In this document: one piece after another, positions 30,701-41,650 of the stretch
Position numbering within the stretch: the first letter of the stretch is position 1
Layout: each line of letters opens with the position of its first letter
NCBI GenBank assembly: GCA_033557465.1
Contig: CM066048.1
Span: 15,476,305 to 15,540,304, forward strand
Source: Ichthyophis bannanicus
Taxonomy: Eukaryota; Chordata; Amphibia; Gymnophiona; Ichthyophiidae
Reading direction: 5' to 3'
DNA: 64,000 nucleotides
Position numbers and translations under genes: made by a program
The notes under the pieces: model-generated
The model's database searches: none
What the model saw: only the letters and a program-made list of their open reading frames with translations
What the model was told of the DNA's origin: nothing

Positions 30701-33700
30701 GTGGTTTTAGGATACTGCATCCACTGACTTATAGTGCCAGGAAACTGCAAGCCCAGAGGTGTAACGGAGACGAGTAATGATGTCCATCAGCTTTTTGGCA
30801 GCTGATTGGGAGAGTGGACTTTATGGCCCAAGAGAGGAAGCAGGCTATGAAGTTCAGACATGTTAATTGGTAGATCCACTCTCTTTGGCTGCGATATATT
30901 GTAATAACCCCTTCCCTCTTCCCAGTGCCTGTCCGAGCTGGAGTCATCCTGGGTGCCATTATTGGAGCAGCGCTGGGATTGGTGATCATTGTGGCGATCA
31001 TTGCCTCCCTCATTCGATACTGCTGGCTGAAGAGGCAGGCGAGAGTACGGCGGGAGCTCAGGTGAGGCTGTTCTGCATTTTTTTGCACTGTTTCCATTGT
31101 AGCTAAGGGATATTCACAATCAAATTCATAAATATAACAAGCAAAACATTAAATATACAAGACAGTGCATGACAAACACAGACAAAACACAAAAACAGCA
31201 CACACTACAAGAACGAAATCATAAATTCCACAGCGCAACCAAAAAACATAGGGAGGGATATTCAACATGATTAACATAGTTAGCAAACCTGCTAGTCACC
31301 GGGATTTGAGTGGTACCGAATATCCCGGGGTGCCGCCAGAGCATGTCCTGATGGTAGCCGGCTAGCACCACGGCATTCTAGGGGGCGGAGTGGAGGCTGC
31401 CCTGAGCGGTAACCGGGCACTGACAATATTCAGCAGCTGCCCAGTTACCCTAACTGGCTAAAGTTAGAACAGCTGAATGGTTGTCCTAACTTTAGCCAGT
31501 TTTGCAATCTGACCACCAACTGAATATCGCCACAGACTGACCTGCAAGATCACAATCTGTACAACTTGGCTATTCAATGTCAGTACCGTATCTGGGCAAA
31601 TATCTGGGGCAAAGTTAAAGTGGTAACGGACAGCCGCTATAACTGTGCTGGCCGCCACTGCTGATAATCCCCCCCCCCATAAGATTTAGTGGGTTCAATA
31701 TTCAAAGGGCATGAGAGCAGTACTTTGTGCGCATTGTAACGCAGGAGTAGCATCGTTCGCTAAACTCTCAGGAATAAGATTACAAAAGTCAAAATATGGC
31801 AAAAAGTAAGCCTGAAATACATCAAGCAGTACACAAAGACACCAAACCGCTCTCATTTTCTAATAAACTCTCCTGATGCCACCATTAATAGGCACATGGA
31901 CGTTAAGGCGCCGAACCAACATTGCATCTAGATAAGGAACTACAGAGCTAGCAGTTCTATGTGTCTGCAGAATAGCTGGTGACTGAAAAGCAGAATCCCT
32001 GGTTAGGAACCACACCTCAGTCCTATCCCCGTTCACAGACCAGAAGCAGACAAACATTCCACTACAGCAACAAAACAGGAAACTAAAACCATATAATCCG
32101 GTGTAGGAATAAAAAAGGAGGCATAGAACATAATGTCATCTGCATAGAAATAGGATATGAAACCCCAGAAGACGAGATGAAGGCACATAATGGCTGCAAG
32201 TAAATATTAAACAGGAGCGCCAATAACACATTGCCCTGATGGACACCACAATGAGGGCTAAGCATCTGGACGTCTTAGAACCAATTTAAACCTACTGCCA
32301 GGAACCAGGATTGAAACCATCACAGTACTGTTCCTCCCCCCCCCCCCCCAAATTCCCAAAGCCTCTAACAGAATCAAAAGCTGTAGAAATGTCCAAAAAA
32401 TATCAACATGAAACACATATGAGGCTTCTCCAAACTCAATAAAAGGGTATCCAACAACTTTACCATAAGGATTTTGACCCCATAATGGGGTAGAAAACCA
32501 TGTTGTTCTGAGTCCAATGCTGCATGTAAATCAATAAAGGTCTATATTTTATTTATTTTTATTTATTTAAAAGGATGTGTATCCCGCTTTATCCTAAAAT
32601 CAAAGCGGTTTTCACTTCAGACGAATCAAGTTGCATAGTGCGGGGGTGTCGGCATGCAGTGGTTGTATTGTAGCGCTTGTGTAGGTGTAATACAGGAGTA
32701 GCTTAATTATAAGATGCAATATATACAGGTTGAGCTATATTCAAAGTGTTACATACAAAGAGGAGGTGTGGGGTTGGCTAGGGGAGGGGAGGGGAGGGGC
32801 AGGCGGAAGGAGTGAGGCAAAGTACTACCTTTTAACTTTCGAAAGGGAGACTATGATAAAATGAGAAAAATAGTTAAGAAAAAACTAAAAGGAGCAGTTG
32901 CAAAGGTTAAAGACTTACATCAAGCTTGGGTGTTGTTGAAAAATACTATCTTGGAAGCACAGACCAGCTGTATTCCACGCTGTAAGAAAAGTGGAAGGAA
33001 GTCCAAAAAACTGCCAGCATGGTTTAAAGGTGAGATTAGAGAGGCTGTTGTTGCCAAGAAAGCATCTTTCAGGAAATGGAAAAAAGAGCCAAACGATGAA
33101 ACCCGGAAACAGCACAAGCACAGGCAGGTCAAATGCAAGGCATTGATAAAGAAGGCAAAGAGAGAATTTGAGAAGAAGCTTGCTGCGGAAGCAAAAACGC
33201 GAAATAAAGATTTTTTCAAGTACATTCGTAGCAAAAAACCTGTGAGAGAGTCAGTTGGACCATTAGATGATAGAGGAGTTAAAGGGGCACTAAGAGGCGA
33301 CAAGGCGATAGTGGATAGACTGAATGAATTCTTTGCTTCGGTCTTTACTGAGGAAGATGTAGGGATGTTACCCATGACTGAAGTGGTATTTAAAGGTGCA
33401 GAAGAATTGAAGGAAATATCGATACATCGGGAAGATGTATTACAACTATTAGATAAACTGAAGAGTAGCAAATCACCTGGGCCGGATGGTATACATCCAA
33501 GGGTGTTGAAAGAACTGAAATATGAGATTGCAAACCTGCTATTAGTAATCTGTGAACTATCATTAAAATCATCTCTAATACCTGAAGATTGGAGGATCGC
33601 CAATGTAACACCAATTTTTAAAAAGGGTTTGAGGGGTGATCTGGGAAATTACAGACCGGTGAGCCTCACGTCAGTACCGGGAAAAATGGTAGAAACCATC

Positions 33701-36700
33701 ATAAAGAATAAAATTACTCAGCATGTAGATAGTCATGGCCTAATGGGAGACAGCCAACATGGCTTTAGACAAGGAAGATCTTGTCTTACTAATCTGTTAT
33801 GTTTTTTTGAAAGTGTGAATAAACAAGTGGACAAAGGTGAGTCAGTTGATATAGTGTATCTGAACTTTCAGAAAGCCTTTGACAAGGTCCTTCATCAGAG
33901 ACTTTTGGCAAAACTAAAGAGTTATGGGATAGGAGGCAGTGTACTACTGTGGATCAGGAACTGGTTAAAAGATAGAAAGCAGAGGGTTGGGCTAAATGGC
34001 CAATTTTCCCAATGGAGAAAGGTGAATAGTGGTGTACCCCAGGGATCTGTGTTCGGTCCGCTGCTTTTTGACATATTCATAAATGACCTGGAAAGTGGAA
34101 TAACGAGTGAGGTCATCAAATTTGCAGATGACACAAAACTATTTAAAGTTTTAAAACCCAAGAGGATTGTGGAAAATTGCAAGAGGATCTTGATAAATTG
34201 GAAGACTGGGCATCAAAATGGCAGATGAAATTTAATGTGGACAAGTGCAAAGTTATCCACCTAGGGAAGAACAACCCAAACTATGGTTACACGATGCAAG
34301 GTTCCACATTAGGAACCACCACCCAGGAAAAAGATTTAGGCGTCATGGTGGATAACATGTTAAAACCCTTGGCCCAGTGTGCAGCGGCAGCCAAGAGAGC
34401 AAATAGAATGCTAGGTATCATAAGGAAAGGAATTGAAAATAAAACAAAAGATATTATAATGCCTCTATACTGTTCCATGGTGAGACCGCACCTTGAATAT
34501 TGTGTGCAATTCTGGTCGCCGTATCTTAAAAAGGATATAGCGTTATTAGAAAAGGTTCAGAGAAGAGCCACCAAAATGGTAAAGGGGATGGAAGGATACT
34601 CCTATGAAGAAAGGCTAAAAAGGTTAGGGCTCTTTAACCTGGAAAAGAGACGGCTGAGGGGAGATATGATAGAAGTCTATAAATTAATGAACGGAGTGGA
34701 ATGGGTAAACGTAGATCAACTGTTTACGTTATCAGAATATAGAAAGACTAGGGGACATGCAATGAAGCTGCAGCTATTTAAGACTAATAAAAGAAAATAT
34801 TTTTTCACTCAACGTGTAATCAAACTCTGGAATTTGTTACCAGAGGATGTAGTAAAGGCTGTTAGTGTAGCTGGGTTTAAAAAAGGTTTGGACAAGTTCC
34901 TGGAGGAAAGGTCCATAAAACATTATTAAGAAGGGACCCAGGATATCAATGCTTGACCTAGAACAAGCATTGCAGAACCTGTGTCTTTTGGGGAAACTGC
35001 TAGGTATGTATGACCTAGATTGGCCAATCTTGGAAACAGGATACTGGGCTTGATGGACCTTGGTCTGACCCAGTATGGCATATCTTATGTTCTTATGTTC
35101 AAAGGAGGGGTGGGGGAGAGCGGTGTCAGGATAAGACAACTTTCTCTATTAATTTAGCTAGGAATAGAAGGTTAGTGGCCAGTAGGATGCAGACAACTCT
35201 TTAAATACAGGGCACACATTTGAACTTTGCAACGACGCACCACAGTGAAGCCTGTTTTGTTTGATGCAAGAATGGCATCGCTTCAGACCTAATGATCTTA
35301 ATCCAGAGTACCCGGGAATATGCATCTCAGTACTTGATGGGATTATAGGAGGGGCAGGGTGATGGCTATTTTTGGGAGTGAAAAGGACATGGGGTGAGGA
35401 GTGATAGGAGGGGGCAGGGAGATGGTTATTACTGGGAGTATAGAGGACATGGTGTGAGGAGGGGCAGAGTGATGGCTATTTTTGGGGATGTAAGTGATGG
35501 GATGCAGAGTGATAGGAAGGGGCAGAGTGAAGCTTATTACTTGGGTAATGCAGGGCTGATGTTTAGTTTTGAGAGTATAAGGGACTGGGAGTTAGAAGTG
35601 ATAGGAGTGGGTACAGTGATGGATATTACTCTGGGTGTAGGGGACATGAGATGAGGAATGATAGGAGCAGGGCAGGGTGATGGTTATTACAGGAGATGCA
35701 GAGGACATGGGGTGAGGAGTGATAGGAGGGGTAGAGTGATGGTTATTACAAGAGATGCAGAGGACACAGGGTGAGGAGTGATAGGAGGGGTAGAGTGATG
35801 GTTATTACTGGGAGTGTAGAGGACATGGGGTGAGGAGTGATAGGAGGGGTAGAGTGATGGTTATTACTGGGAGTGTAGAGGACATGGGGTGAGGAGTGAT
35901 AGGAGGGGTAGAGTGATGGTTATTACTGGGAGTGTAGAGGACATGGGATGAGGAGTGATAGGAGGGGTAGAGTGATGGTTATTACTGAGGGGTAGAGGAC
36001 ATGGGATGAGGAGTGATAGGAGGGGTAGAGTGATGGTTATTACTGAGGGGTAGAGGACATGGGGTGAGGAGTGATAGGAGGGGTAGAGTGATGGTTATTA
36101 CTGGGAGTGTAGAGGACAGGATGAGGAGTGATAGGAGGGGTAGAGTGATGGTTATTACTGGGAGTGTAGAGGACATGGGATGAGGAGTGATAGGAGGGGT
36201 AGAGTGATGTTTATTACTGAGGGGTAGAGGACATGGGGTGAGGAGTGATAGGAGGGGTAGAGTGATGGTTATTACTGGGAGTGTAGAGGACAGGATGAGG
36301 AGTGATAGGAGGGGTAGAGTGATGGTTATTACTGAGGGGTAGAGGACATGGGATGAGGAGTGATAGGAAGGGTAGAGTGATGGTTATTACTGAGGGGTAG
36401 AGGACATGGGATGAGGAGTGATAGGAGGGGTAGAGTGATGGTTATTACTGAGGGGTAGAGGACATGGGATGAGGAGTGATAGGAGGGGTAGAGGACATGG
36501 GATGAGGAGTGATAGGAGGGGTAGAGTGATGGTTATTACTGAGGGGTAGAGGACATGGGGTGAGGAGTGATAGGAGGGGGCAGGGTGATGGTTATTACTG
36601 AGGGGTAGAGAACATGGGATGAGGAGTGATAGGAGGGGTAGAGTGATGGTTATTACTGGAGGTGTAGAGGACATGGGGTGAGGAGTGATAGGAGGGGGCA

Positions 36701-38910
36701 GGGTGATGGTTATTACTGAGGGGTAGAGGACATGGGATGAGGAGTGATAGGAGGGATAGAGTGATGGTTATTACTGGAGGTGTAGAGGACATGGGGTGAG
36801 GAGTGATAGGAGGGGCAGGGTGATGGTTATTATTGAGGGGTAGAGGACACAGGATGAGGAGTGATAGGAGGGGGCAGGGTGATGGTTATTACTGGGGGTG
36901 TAGGGGACATGAGGTAAGAGGGGGCAGGATGATTGTTATTTGGAGGGAGGACTGATAGGAGGGGAGTAGATAGATAGCTATTGTTTTCTAAATCTGATGA
37001 AAGAAGTTGTCTCATCTTTGGTAAAAGTAGTTTGCTGGTTTTTTTATTTCAGTGCTATGGAAAGAGGAAAACATCACAAATCAAGCAAAGATTCAAAGCG
37101 CGGCCGGCAGGTGAGTAGTGTGTTTTTCCTCTTCCGTACTGCAGCCTACGTGATTCATCTCTGGATTTACCCTTGCTCTCCTCCACTAAGGATCCTCTGT
37201 GCTTGAATTCTCTTACTGATTTTTCTTCCGCTTCCTCCCATGGATCCACCTCCTCTTCCGTGAGGAAATATTTCCTTGTGTTACTCCTGAACCTACCTGT
37301 TCTAGAACGTCCTTTCCTATAGAAAGCCTTTTGGTTCCTGGAGCACACTTGTCTCTTTGAGTGTCTCTATCATATTCCCACCTCTCCTTCTAGGTCAGCT
37401 GGTTGAAGTTCTTACCTTTCATCTCATGTGGCTTGTGTTGTACAGATTGCACCAGCATTTTTGGTTCCCACTCAGTTCTTTGAATCATAGAGGATGGAGG
37501 GGGGAGACAGAGAGGAAAAGAAACGAAAGCAGGGAGATGGCAAACCAAGGTGATGAAAAGATCAGGAGAACCCCCCCCCCCCCAGGAATTTGTGCATACC
37601 TAGGAAGGACACGTAAGGGAGGTGGAGGAAGTAGGATGAATAAAGAATGAAACTAAAGCCATGAGTATGTCAAAGAGGAGGAGAAGAGATAGGCTAACAA
37701 ATCCTAAAAAAAGGCAGAAAGCAAAGACTGATATAGCGTGAAATGGACAGGACAGAAGAGCGCAAGGCAGATGAGGGAGCTAAAAGCCAAGGAGACAAGC
37801 TGGGTCTAAGCCAGTTGATGTAGTTGTGTGAAGGACATTGACCTGGAAGTTGAGGGCATAGGCTCACACAGGTCTGTAACTACCTGTGAGTATTTAGCGA
37901 TTTATATATCTTCATGTGTCCTCCAAATCTTCTAAGGGGATTTTCCCATTTTGGGCCTAATTCACTATGGACTTTGTCCTATTCTATACATCTGGGACAA
38001 AGCTTACTGAACCAGGCCCTGTGTGTCTTTGGGGGAGTTTTCGTCTGACTTGTGGTCTCAAAAGCTTGTGTACTACAACACCATTTTATGTTGGACACTA
38101 AAAGTTCTACCAAGAGGCCCGTTTTCTACAGGGTCAATATGGTTTCTAGAATTCCTTGTTGAAGGGAATATGCTTCTACATCCAGCCTCATCGATGGCTT
38201 TGGTGAATGTGTGTTCACTCCTCATTCACTCCTGCCCACATTTACTTCTGAAGAAGAGCAGAAAGTGCATTCCACATTAATCCTAAATGAAGTATGTGTG
38301 AAGAGAGTTTTGGACTCAACCGAACACAAAAGAAAAGCAAACCACCATTTAATTCTGGAGTTGTTTTCCCGTATGAACAGAACAGAGAGTGAGATCAGAT
38401 CAATTAATCCAGAAGTAAAAGGATTTTTATATATGTGAAAGGACTATAGTGACGTAGAGTCACATTGGCCAGGCAACTGCCATCTTAATTCTGATAGGTT
38501 GCATGAATTGAGCCACAAAAGAGAGAAGCAAAATAACAAGAAACAGAGGGAAAAATTCTCATTCTGGGCAGACTGGATGGGCTCATAGGTAGCAGAATGG
38601 GGAGGGCTACAGGGGCCTTGGCCCCACTGTATTTTGCCCAACACAACATCAGCAACTTGGGGGTGGGGCTGGAAGCTGGTTTCTTTGGCTCCTCCAATCA
38701 AATAGATATTCTGCTGCTCCTGGATGGGCTAATTGATCTTTAGCTGCCATCATTTATTGTACTGCCATGATAAATATGCTTCTAATGTTCTCTGTCAAAA
38801 TCTTTTTTCAGGCTCCAGTCTTGTACGCCATGCTAGATCAATCCAGGCTCATGAAGTCCTCCAGCGAGAAGAAATCCAAGGCTGGGGATTCCCGAAGAGA
38901 TAAAAAATAG
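27621..38910 (+). CDS. MPZ: MPZ, myelin protein zero (P0): coding exons 2 to 6, exon 1 not found
   Basis: P0 is the single-Ig-domain adhesion protein that compacts peripheral myelin by homophilic binding. Five exons with GT/AG sites and matching phases encode an Ig V-type domain, one membrane segment and a basic cytoplasmic tail. The exons total 671 coding bases; adding the usual 67-base exon 1 would give 245 residues, against 248 in human. The Ig domain has its Cys pair (TLSC in exon 2, FTC in exon 3) and the N-glycosylation site NGT next to FTC. The tail carries RYCWLKRQ and the C-terminal LYAMLD motif. No frameshift or premature stop is seen, so the gene looks functional. Introns 3 and 4 are swollen by transposons. 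MPZL-family paralogues are excluded by the tail and the readthrough extension. Confidence 0.95.
28130..28345 (-). repeat. tRNA-derived SINE (MIR/CORE-like), reverse orientation
   Basis: Reverse complement holds GTTGCCTAGTGGTTAGAGCA (A box), GGTTCAATTCCCACT (B box), a CCTTGGGCAAGTCACTTAAC block and an end resembling an AAAGCAGTATAAAAA tail. Lies in MPZ intron 2. Confidence 0.7.
28574..28784 (+). CDS. MPZ: MPZ exon 3
   Basis: 211 bp, acceptor TTCCACAG and donor GTGAGG. It reads [20 protein letters not shown], then [20 protein letters not shown] and [14 protein letters not shown], ending VFEK. It contains the second Ig cysteine and the glycosylation sequon. Confidence 0.95.
29600..30215. repeat. 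Tandem array inside the hAT element
   Basis: Units of about 30-35 bp built on AATAGCCCATTTCCAGTCAT followed by a C run. They are degenerate at the left and nearly identical at the right (30000-30200). Confidence 0.8.
30296..30482. repeat. GC-rich palindrome inside the hAT element
   Basis: CTCTGCGCGAGAGCCCTGAG at the left pairs with CAGGGCTCTCGCGCAGAG at the right. Inner arms with CTTCCTCTGCGGC and GCCGCAGAGGAAG continue the hairpin to near its centre (about 30388). Confidence 0.8.
30926..31061 (+). CDS. MPZ: MPZ exon 4 (transmembrane)
   Basis: 136 bp, acceptor TTCCCAG and donor GTGAGG. After VPVRAG comes a hydrophobic run of about 25 residues (from [12 protein letters not shown] to IIASLI), then [15 protein letters not shown], the juxtamembrane basic stretch including a Cys that is an acylation site in known P0. 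Confidence 0.95.
31240..31680. repeat. Interspersed DNA-type repeat (AATATTCAG...TAACTGGCTAA family)
   Basis: Shares GGATATTCA, ACTGAATATCGCC, TAACTGGCTAA and TTAGCCAGTT blocks with repeats at 43480-43890, 48665-48900, 50720-50945 plus 51530-51670, and 57360-57600. Symmetric ends suggest a MITE. In MPZ intron 4. Confidence 0.55.
31850..32560 (-). pseudogene. L2-type LINE reverse transcriptase fragment
   Basis: Minus-strand frames read [20 protein letters not shown] then YLQPLCAF and [17 protein letters not shown]. This corresponds to the GVPQGSVLSPLLFNIYL and YADDTQ region of L2-type reverse transcriptases. A later piece, [20 protein letters not shown], fits the segment after the active site. 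Heavily mutated. Confidence 0.55.
32565..32824. other. Repeat-derived sequence before the CR1 copy
   Basis: 32565-32615 resembles a SINE tail (GTATCCCGCTTTATCC, AAAGCGGTTTTC). The rest, including GGGAGGGG runs, is unassigned. Confidence 0.35.
32825..34929 (+). pseudogene. CR1 ORF2 reverse transcriptase, one frameshift
   Basis: Open from 32825 to 34228, then continues in another frame from about 34177 to 34929; one indel near 34170 is enough to explain this. Motifs: [65 protein letters not shown] (usual LDF is LNF), [57 protein letters not shown] and [17 protein letters not shown]. The FADD active site is intact, but the first catalytic Asp position is Asn, so the protein would probably be inactive even without the frameshift. 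Confidence 0.95.
32825..35100 (+). mobile_element. CR1 LINE, 5'-truncated, in MPZ intron 4
   Basis: Starts inside ORF2 at [10 protein letters not shown] and continues through the RT to the 3' UTR, which has GGCTTGATGGACCTTGGTCT, CCCAGTATGGCAT and a terminal TTATGTTC repeat near 35090. CR1 copies end in such 8-bp microsatellites. It is highly similar to the minus-strand copy at 14409-17245. Confidence 0.95.
35101..35345. other. MPZ: Unassigned intronic sequence
   Basis: No recognisable feature between the CR1 tail and the minisatellite. Confidence 0.3.
35346..36965 (+). repeat. 59-bp minisatellite in MPZ intron 4, about 27 copies
   Basis: Unit GGACATGGGGTGAGGAGTGA plus TAGGAGGGGTAGAGTGATGG plus TTATTACTGGGAGTGTAGA (59 bp), with shorter variants lacking part of the unit (for example at 36480-36500). 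The left and right ends are more diverged than the centre. It ends about 90 bp before exon 5. Confidence 0.95.
37053..37110 (+). CDS. MPZ: MPZ exon 5
   Basis: 58 bp, acceptor TTATTTCAG and donor GTGAGT. It encodes the basic tail segment [20 protein letters not shown] (first codon split with exon 4). Confidence 0.95.
37135..37400 (-). repeat. CR1-like 3' UTR fragment (diverged)
   Basis: Contains CCGTGAGGAAATATTTCCTT and TGTTACTCCTGAACCTACC, matching 45470-45525 (CCGTAAAGAAATATTTCCGC, ATCACTCCTGAATCTATCCC). Orientation is inferred from related CR1 copies. In MPZ intron 5. Confidence 0.45.
37401..38811 (+). other. MPZ: MPZ intron 5, remainder
   Basis: Holds a C run at 37571-37584 and otherwise nothing I recognise before the exon 6 acceptor. 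Confidence 0.4.
38812..38910 (+). CDS. MPZ: MPZ exon 6, to the UAG stop
   Basis: 99 coding bases after acceptor TTTTTTCAG. It encodes [20 protein letters not shown] and then a lysine-rich end, DSRRDKK, to TAG at 38908-38910. The LYAMLD motif is conserved in vertebrate P0. Confidence 0.95.
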   Translation, partial: APVLYAMLDQSRLMKSSSEKKSKAGDSRRDKK

Positions 38911-38916
38911 CAGTTA
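38908..38916 (+). promoter_or_regulatory. MPZ: Stop-codon readthrough context (TAG CAG TTA)
   Basis: The stop is followed by CAG TTA, which fits the strong UAG-CAR-YYA readthrough signal known from tobacco mosaic virus. MPZ readthrough is established in mammals, where the context is, as I recall, UAG-CUA. Whether readthrough occurs here is inference. Confidence 0.7.
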
Positions 38917-39108
38917 GCAGGCAGGGAAGGTACCCAGGAGGCGGAAGGCGGGTCCCCTCGCAGTTCAAAGGTTGTCATGACCATTGAGCTGGAAATGAGG
39001 GGGGACAAGGCCGGCGAGGAAGAACCGCTCAGAGCCGCAGTGAAGTCTCCCAGCAAGACCAGTCTCAAGAACGCCTTAAAAAATTTAATCAAAAGTGACA
39101 CTGAATAA
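38911..39108 (+). CDS. MPZ: In-frame L-MPZ readthrough extension, 65 codons then TAA
   Basis: From the base after TAG the same frame stays open for 65 codons, to TAA at 39106-39108. It contains KVVMTIELEMRGDK and RAAVKSPSKTSLKNALKNLI. These match the mammalian L-MPZ tail as I know it (VVTIELE and AVKSPSRTSLKNALKN blocks). The conservation at codon level beyond a stop, including conservative Arg/Lys changes, implies selection on the protein. L-MPZ is the readthrough isoform of P0 found in myelin. The first third of the extension (QLAGREGTQEAEGGSPRSS) is more variable. Confidence 0.85.
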   Translation, partial: QLAGREGTQEAEGGSPRSSKVVMTIELEMRGDKAGEEEPLRAAVKSPSKTSLKNALKNLIKSDTE

Positions 39109-39112
39109 TAAA
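39107..39112 (+). terminator. MPZ: Candidate polyadenylation signal AATAAA
   Basis: AATAAA overlaps the TAA that ends the readthrough frame. P0 mRNAs usually have a longer 3' UTR, and other AATAAA words occur downstream (for example about 39505), so this may not be the main site. Confidence 0.25.
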
Positions 39113-41440
39113 CACAATTAATCAAGACCAAGAATTTTGGGGTGAGGGGAGAGCATGTGCAGGGGTGGTCTTCCTTGACTGTTCTTATGAAAGATTGATG
39201 GAGGTATATTTCTTCTGATCTATTCAGTCCCTCTAACGGTGTCCCATTTTTGGGCCCTATATTCAGAAATCACACTTACACACCTAAAAGAATTTTGCAC
39301 AGATTATGTTGGTCAGTATTTTCAATCAAGTGCCAAAGAGAGAAGTTTTATATGCACCTAAGTCACTTTAAGTGCTCTACTCAGCCACTTAGGCCAGGCA
39401 CAAGATTACCATCTAACCTAAATCAGCTTTGACACACTAAGCCCAGCCTTGGTTCCACCGCTTTGCATCTATGAACTTAGAATTATGCTTTCTCTAAGAA
39501 AAACAATAAACTACAAGACCATGGATGCAATGGAGACAAAACCGTGACCAACTCAGCAGCAATAGGTTGTTGGTTTAGATACTTGAATCTTTCGAATATA
39601 TGACTCAAAGCTTGATGGGCACTTCTCTTTCACTTTTGGAATTTTTCATAAGATACAGCCTACGTAAACAATATTTTATTTATTCTATTGATATGATAGT
39701 CTGCCTCTCGCAACAAACATCAAAGCACCATCTTCTCTCTGTTGTTTCTGTGATCATTAATTAAGACAGATGAGCATGTCATAATCACTAATAAACATTA
39801 GAAATAGTGTAGCTGTTCTTTCCAAAGTTTGCCGAGAGACACTCATGGGACAATCAATTTCAGTCACAAAAAAACATGAGCGATGTAACAGAGATGTTGT
39901 CCTCTACACAAAGTCATTTCGGAAGAATCCCTTTGAGTTAGAAGACTTCTTTCACCAGCCTGAACCCTCCTGCATAATCTTTTGTCATTTTAGAAACTTG
40001 ATATCCCTAAAGGTCTGGAAATAGAGGCTGCTTCTCAGTCAGTGAAAGCCGACCTTGAAGAAAAGCAATCCTACTGTGCTAAACATTCCACCTGTTATGT
40101 CGATTTTAGGAATACCTGGTAGAAGATCACGTTCTCCTTCCTCTTTTCATTTTCTCTGATTCAGTTATTCCTTGATCCCCTCCTGACATAAAATACACTT
40201 CTTCTCTTTTAAAAAAACAGCCTTGATGTCCCATTTCATTGAGATACTGATATTCCCAGACCAAACTTCTCTTGCAGACTTAGGAATTGCCATCCCTTTC
40301 TTCTACTAGTCAATGACTAGAGGTGGCCTTCCTCATTAACATTAGCCACTGTGGGAGACAGAATGCTGGACTTGATGGATCTTTGATCCCACCCAGCACG
40401 GCACTACTTATATTCTAGTGATCACTTGCTACATGCTGGAACCAAACCACTTATCTTTTGATGGTTTCATGTGGAAATACAATCAACACACTTTGAACTG
40501 CTTTACAATATGTGCCTGACCACAGAGTTCTTAAGCAGAGAAAAGAAAAAAATCTGAAGGGGTTCTGTCTCCCACTTGTATACCTTTTCATAAGAGATCT
40601 TAGGAGCAAGAGACAGAGGGATCGGTGTGACTGGTCAGCTTAAGATAATAGAGAATGCTTTAAAGTGGGGAAGTTGGACAATTTTTTTGCTTTTTTTTCT
40701 TGTCCAAGAAGAGATAAAGCCATTTTGATGTCTTCACCATAGAAATGATCAACAAATACCTTTATCATACACAGTATACAAAGAGTGAACGATAAACAAT
40801 TTATCTCAATATTTTAGTCATCCAATTTAAAATGTCTTATAATTTTCACATTTACCAACAGATCAACAAAGAACACACAATGCACATGAAACATACGACA
40901 GTAAAATAATAAAACACACCAAATACAACCCCCCTCCCACCAAATGATCAATAAATACTACAAGATATGCAAACAATTCATATATATAAAAGTCCCATTT
41001 CTTTTGTCTTTCAGCATCCACAAAAACCATATCTAGTCATAAGAATGAATCTTCTTAATGGTAGAAAACTCCCATCAAACTTTGAACTCAATTGTGCTAA
41101 ACACGACAACTGGGACATTTCTTTTAAGTACTACCTCCATCACTCTCTTACCCCAAATGTCTTGTGTATTAGAAATATTTGGAAATAACAGATCTTGTAA
41201 CTGATAAACCATCTTGTACCTTCCACTGCCAAATGCTTTTTATAATGGCTTTGGCCTGAACAGGAGCCAAGCCTAGATCTATTTGTATTCTTGGAGGTTA
41301 CCAGTAATTCTGCTCCATAGCTTAAAGTCTCACTGAACTGTCTAACTCCTGCATCAATGCCTTCTGATACTTGTAGTCCTTCATTGATTGCGCCAAGTTT
41401 CAACAGGCCTGGAGGCTTAGCTAGTCCCAAGCCATTAGAG
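39113..41440. other. MPZ downstream region, unassigned
   Basis: Likely includes MPZ 3' UTR at its left edge. A short CR1-tail-like phrase (GGACTTGATGGATCTTTGAT, then CCCAGCACGGCA) lies at about 40365-40405. No coding region is supported. Confidence 0.35.
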
Positions 41441-41444
41441 ACAA

Positions 41445-41650
41445 TTTGATGTTTTTAAAATTTCCTTCTTTGAGCATGCTGGGATATGTGGTTTTCTTTA
41501 CCTCAACAACAAAATCAAAACTACAAGCCTCAGAATGCTTAACGGTAACAGTTTCAAAAACCCAGGCTAGATCCCAACTGCCTCAGTCACCTTAGATTTT
41601 CTTTGTCAGAATATAGAACTACAAGTCCCAGAATGCAATGGTAAGGGAGC
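41445..41650. repeat. Foldback hAT-type MITE remnant
   Basis: Contains GAGCATGCTGGGATATGTGG near the left and ACTACAAGTCCCAGAATGCA near the right, the two orientations of a motif frequent in vertebrate hAT MITEs. Confidence 0.45.

Noticed and set aside
35982..37015. Minus-strand Ser/Pro/Leu-rich ORFs of 60-95 codons
   Set aside because: Translation of the 59-bp minisatellite in MPZ intron 4.
38838..39131. 97-codon minus-strand ORF
   Set aside because: Antisense shadow of the MPZ last exon and readthrough tail.
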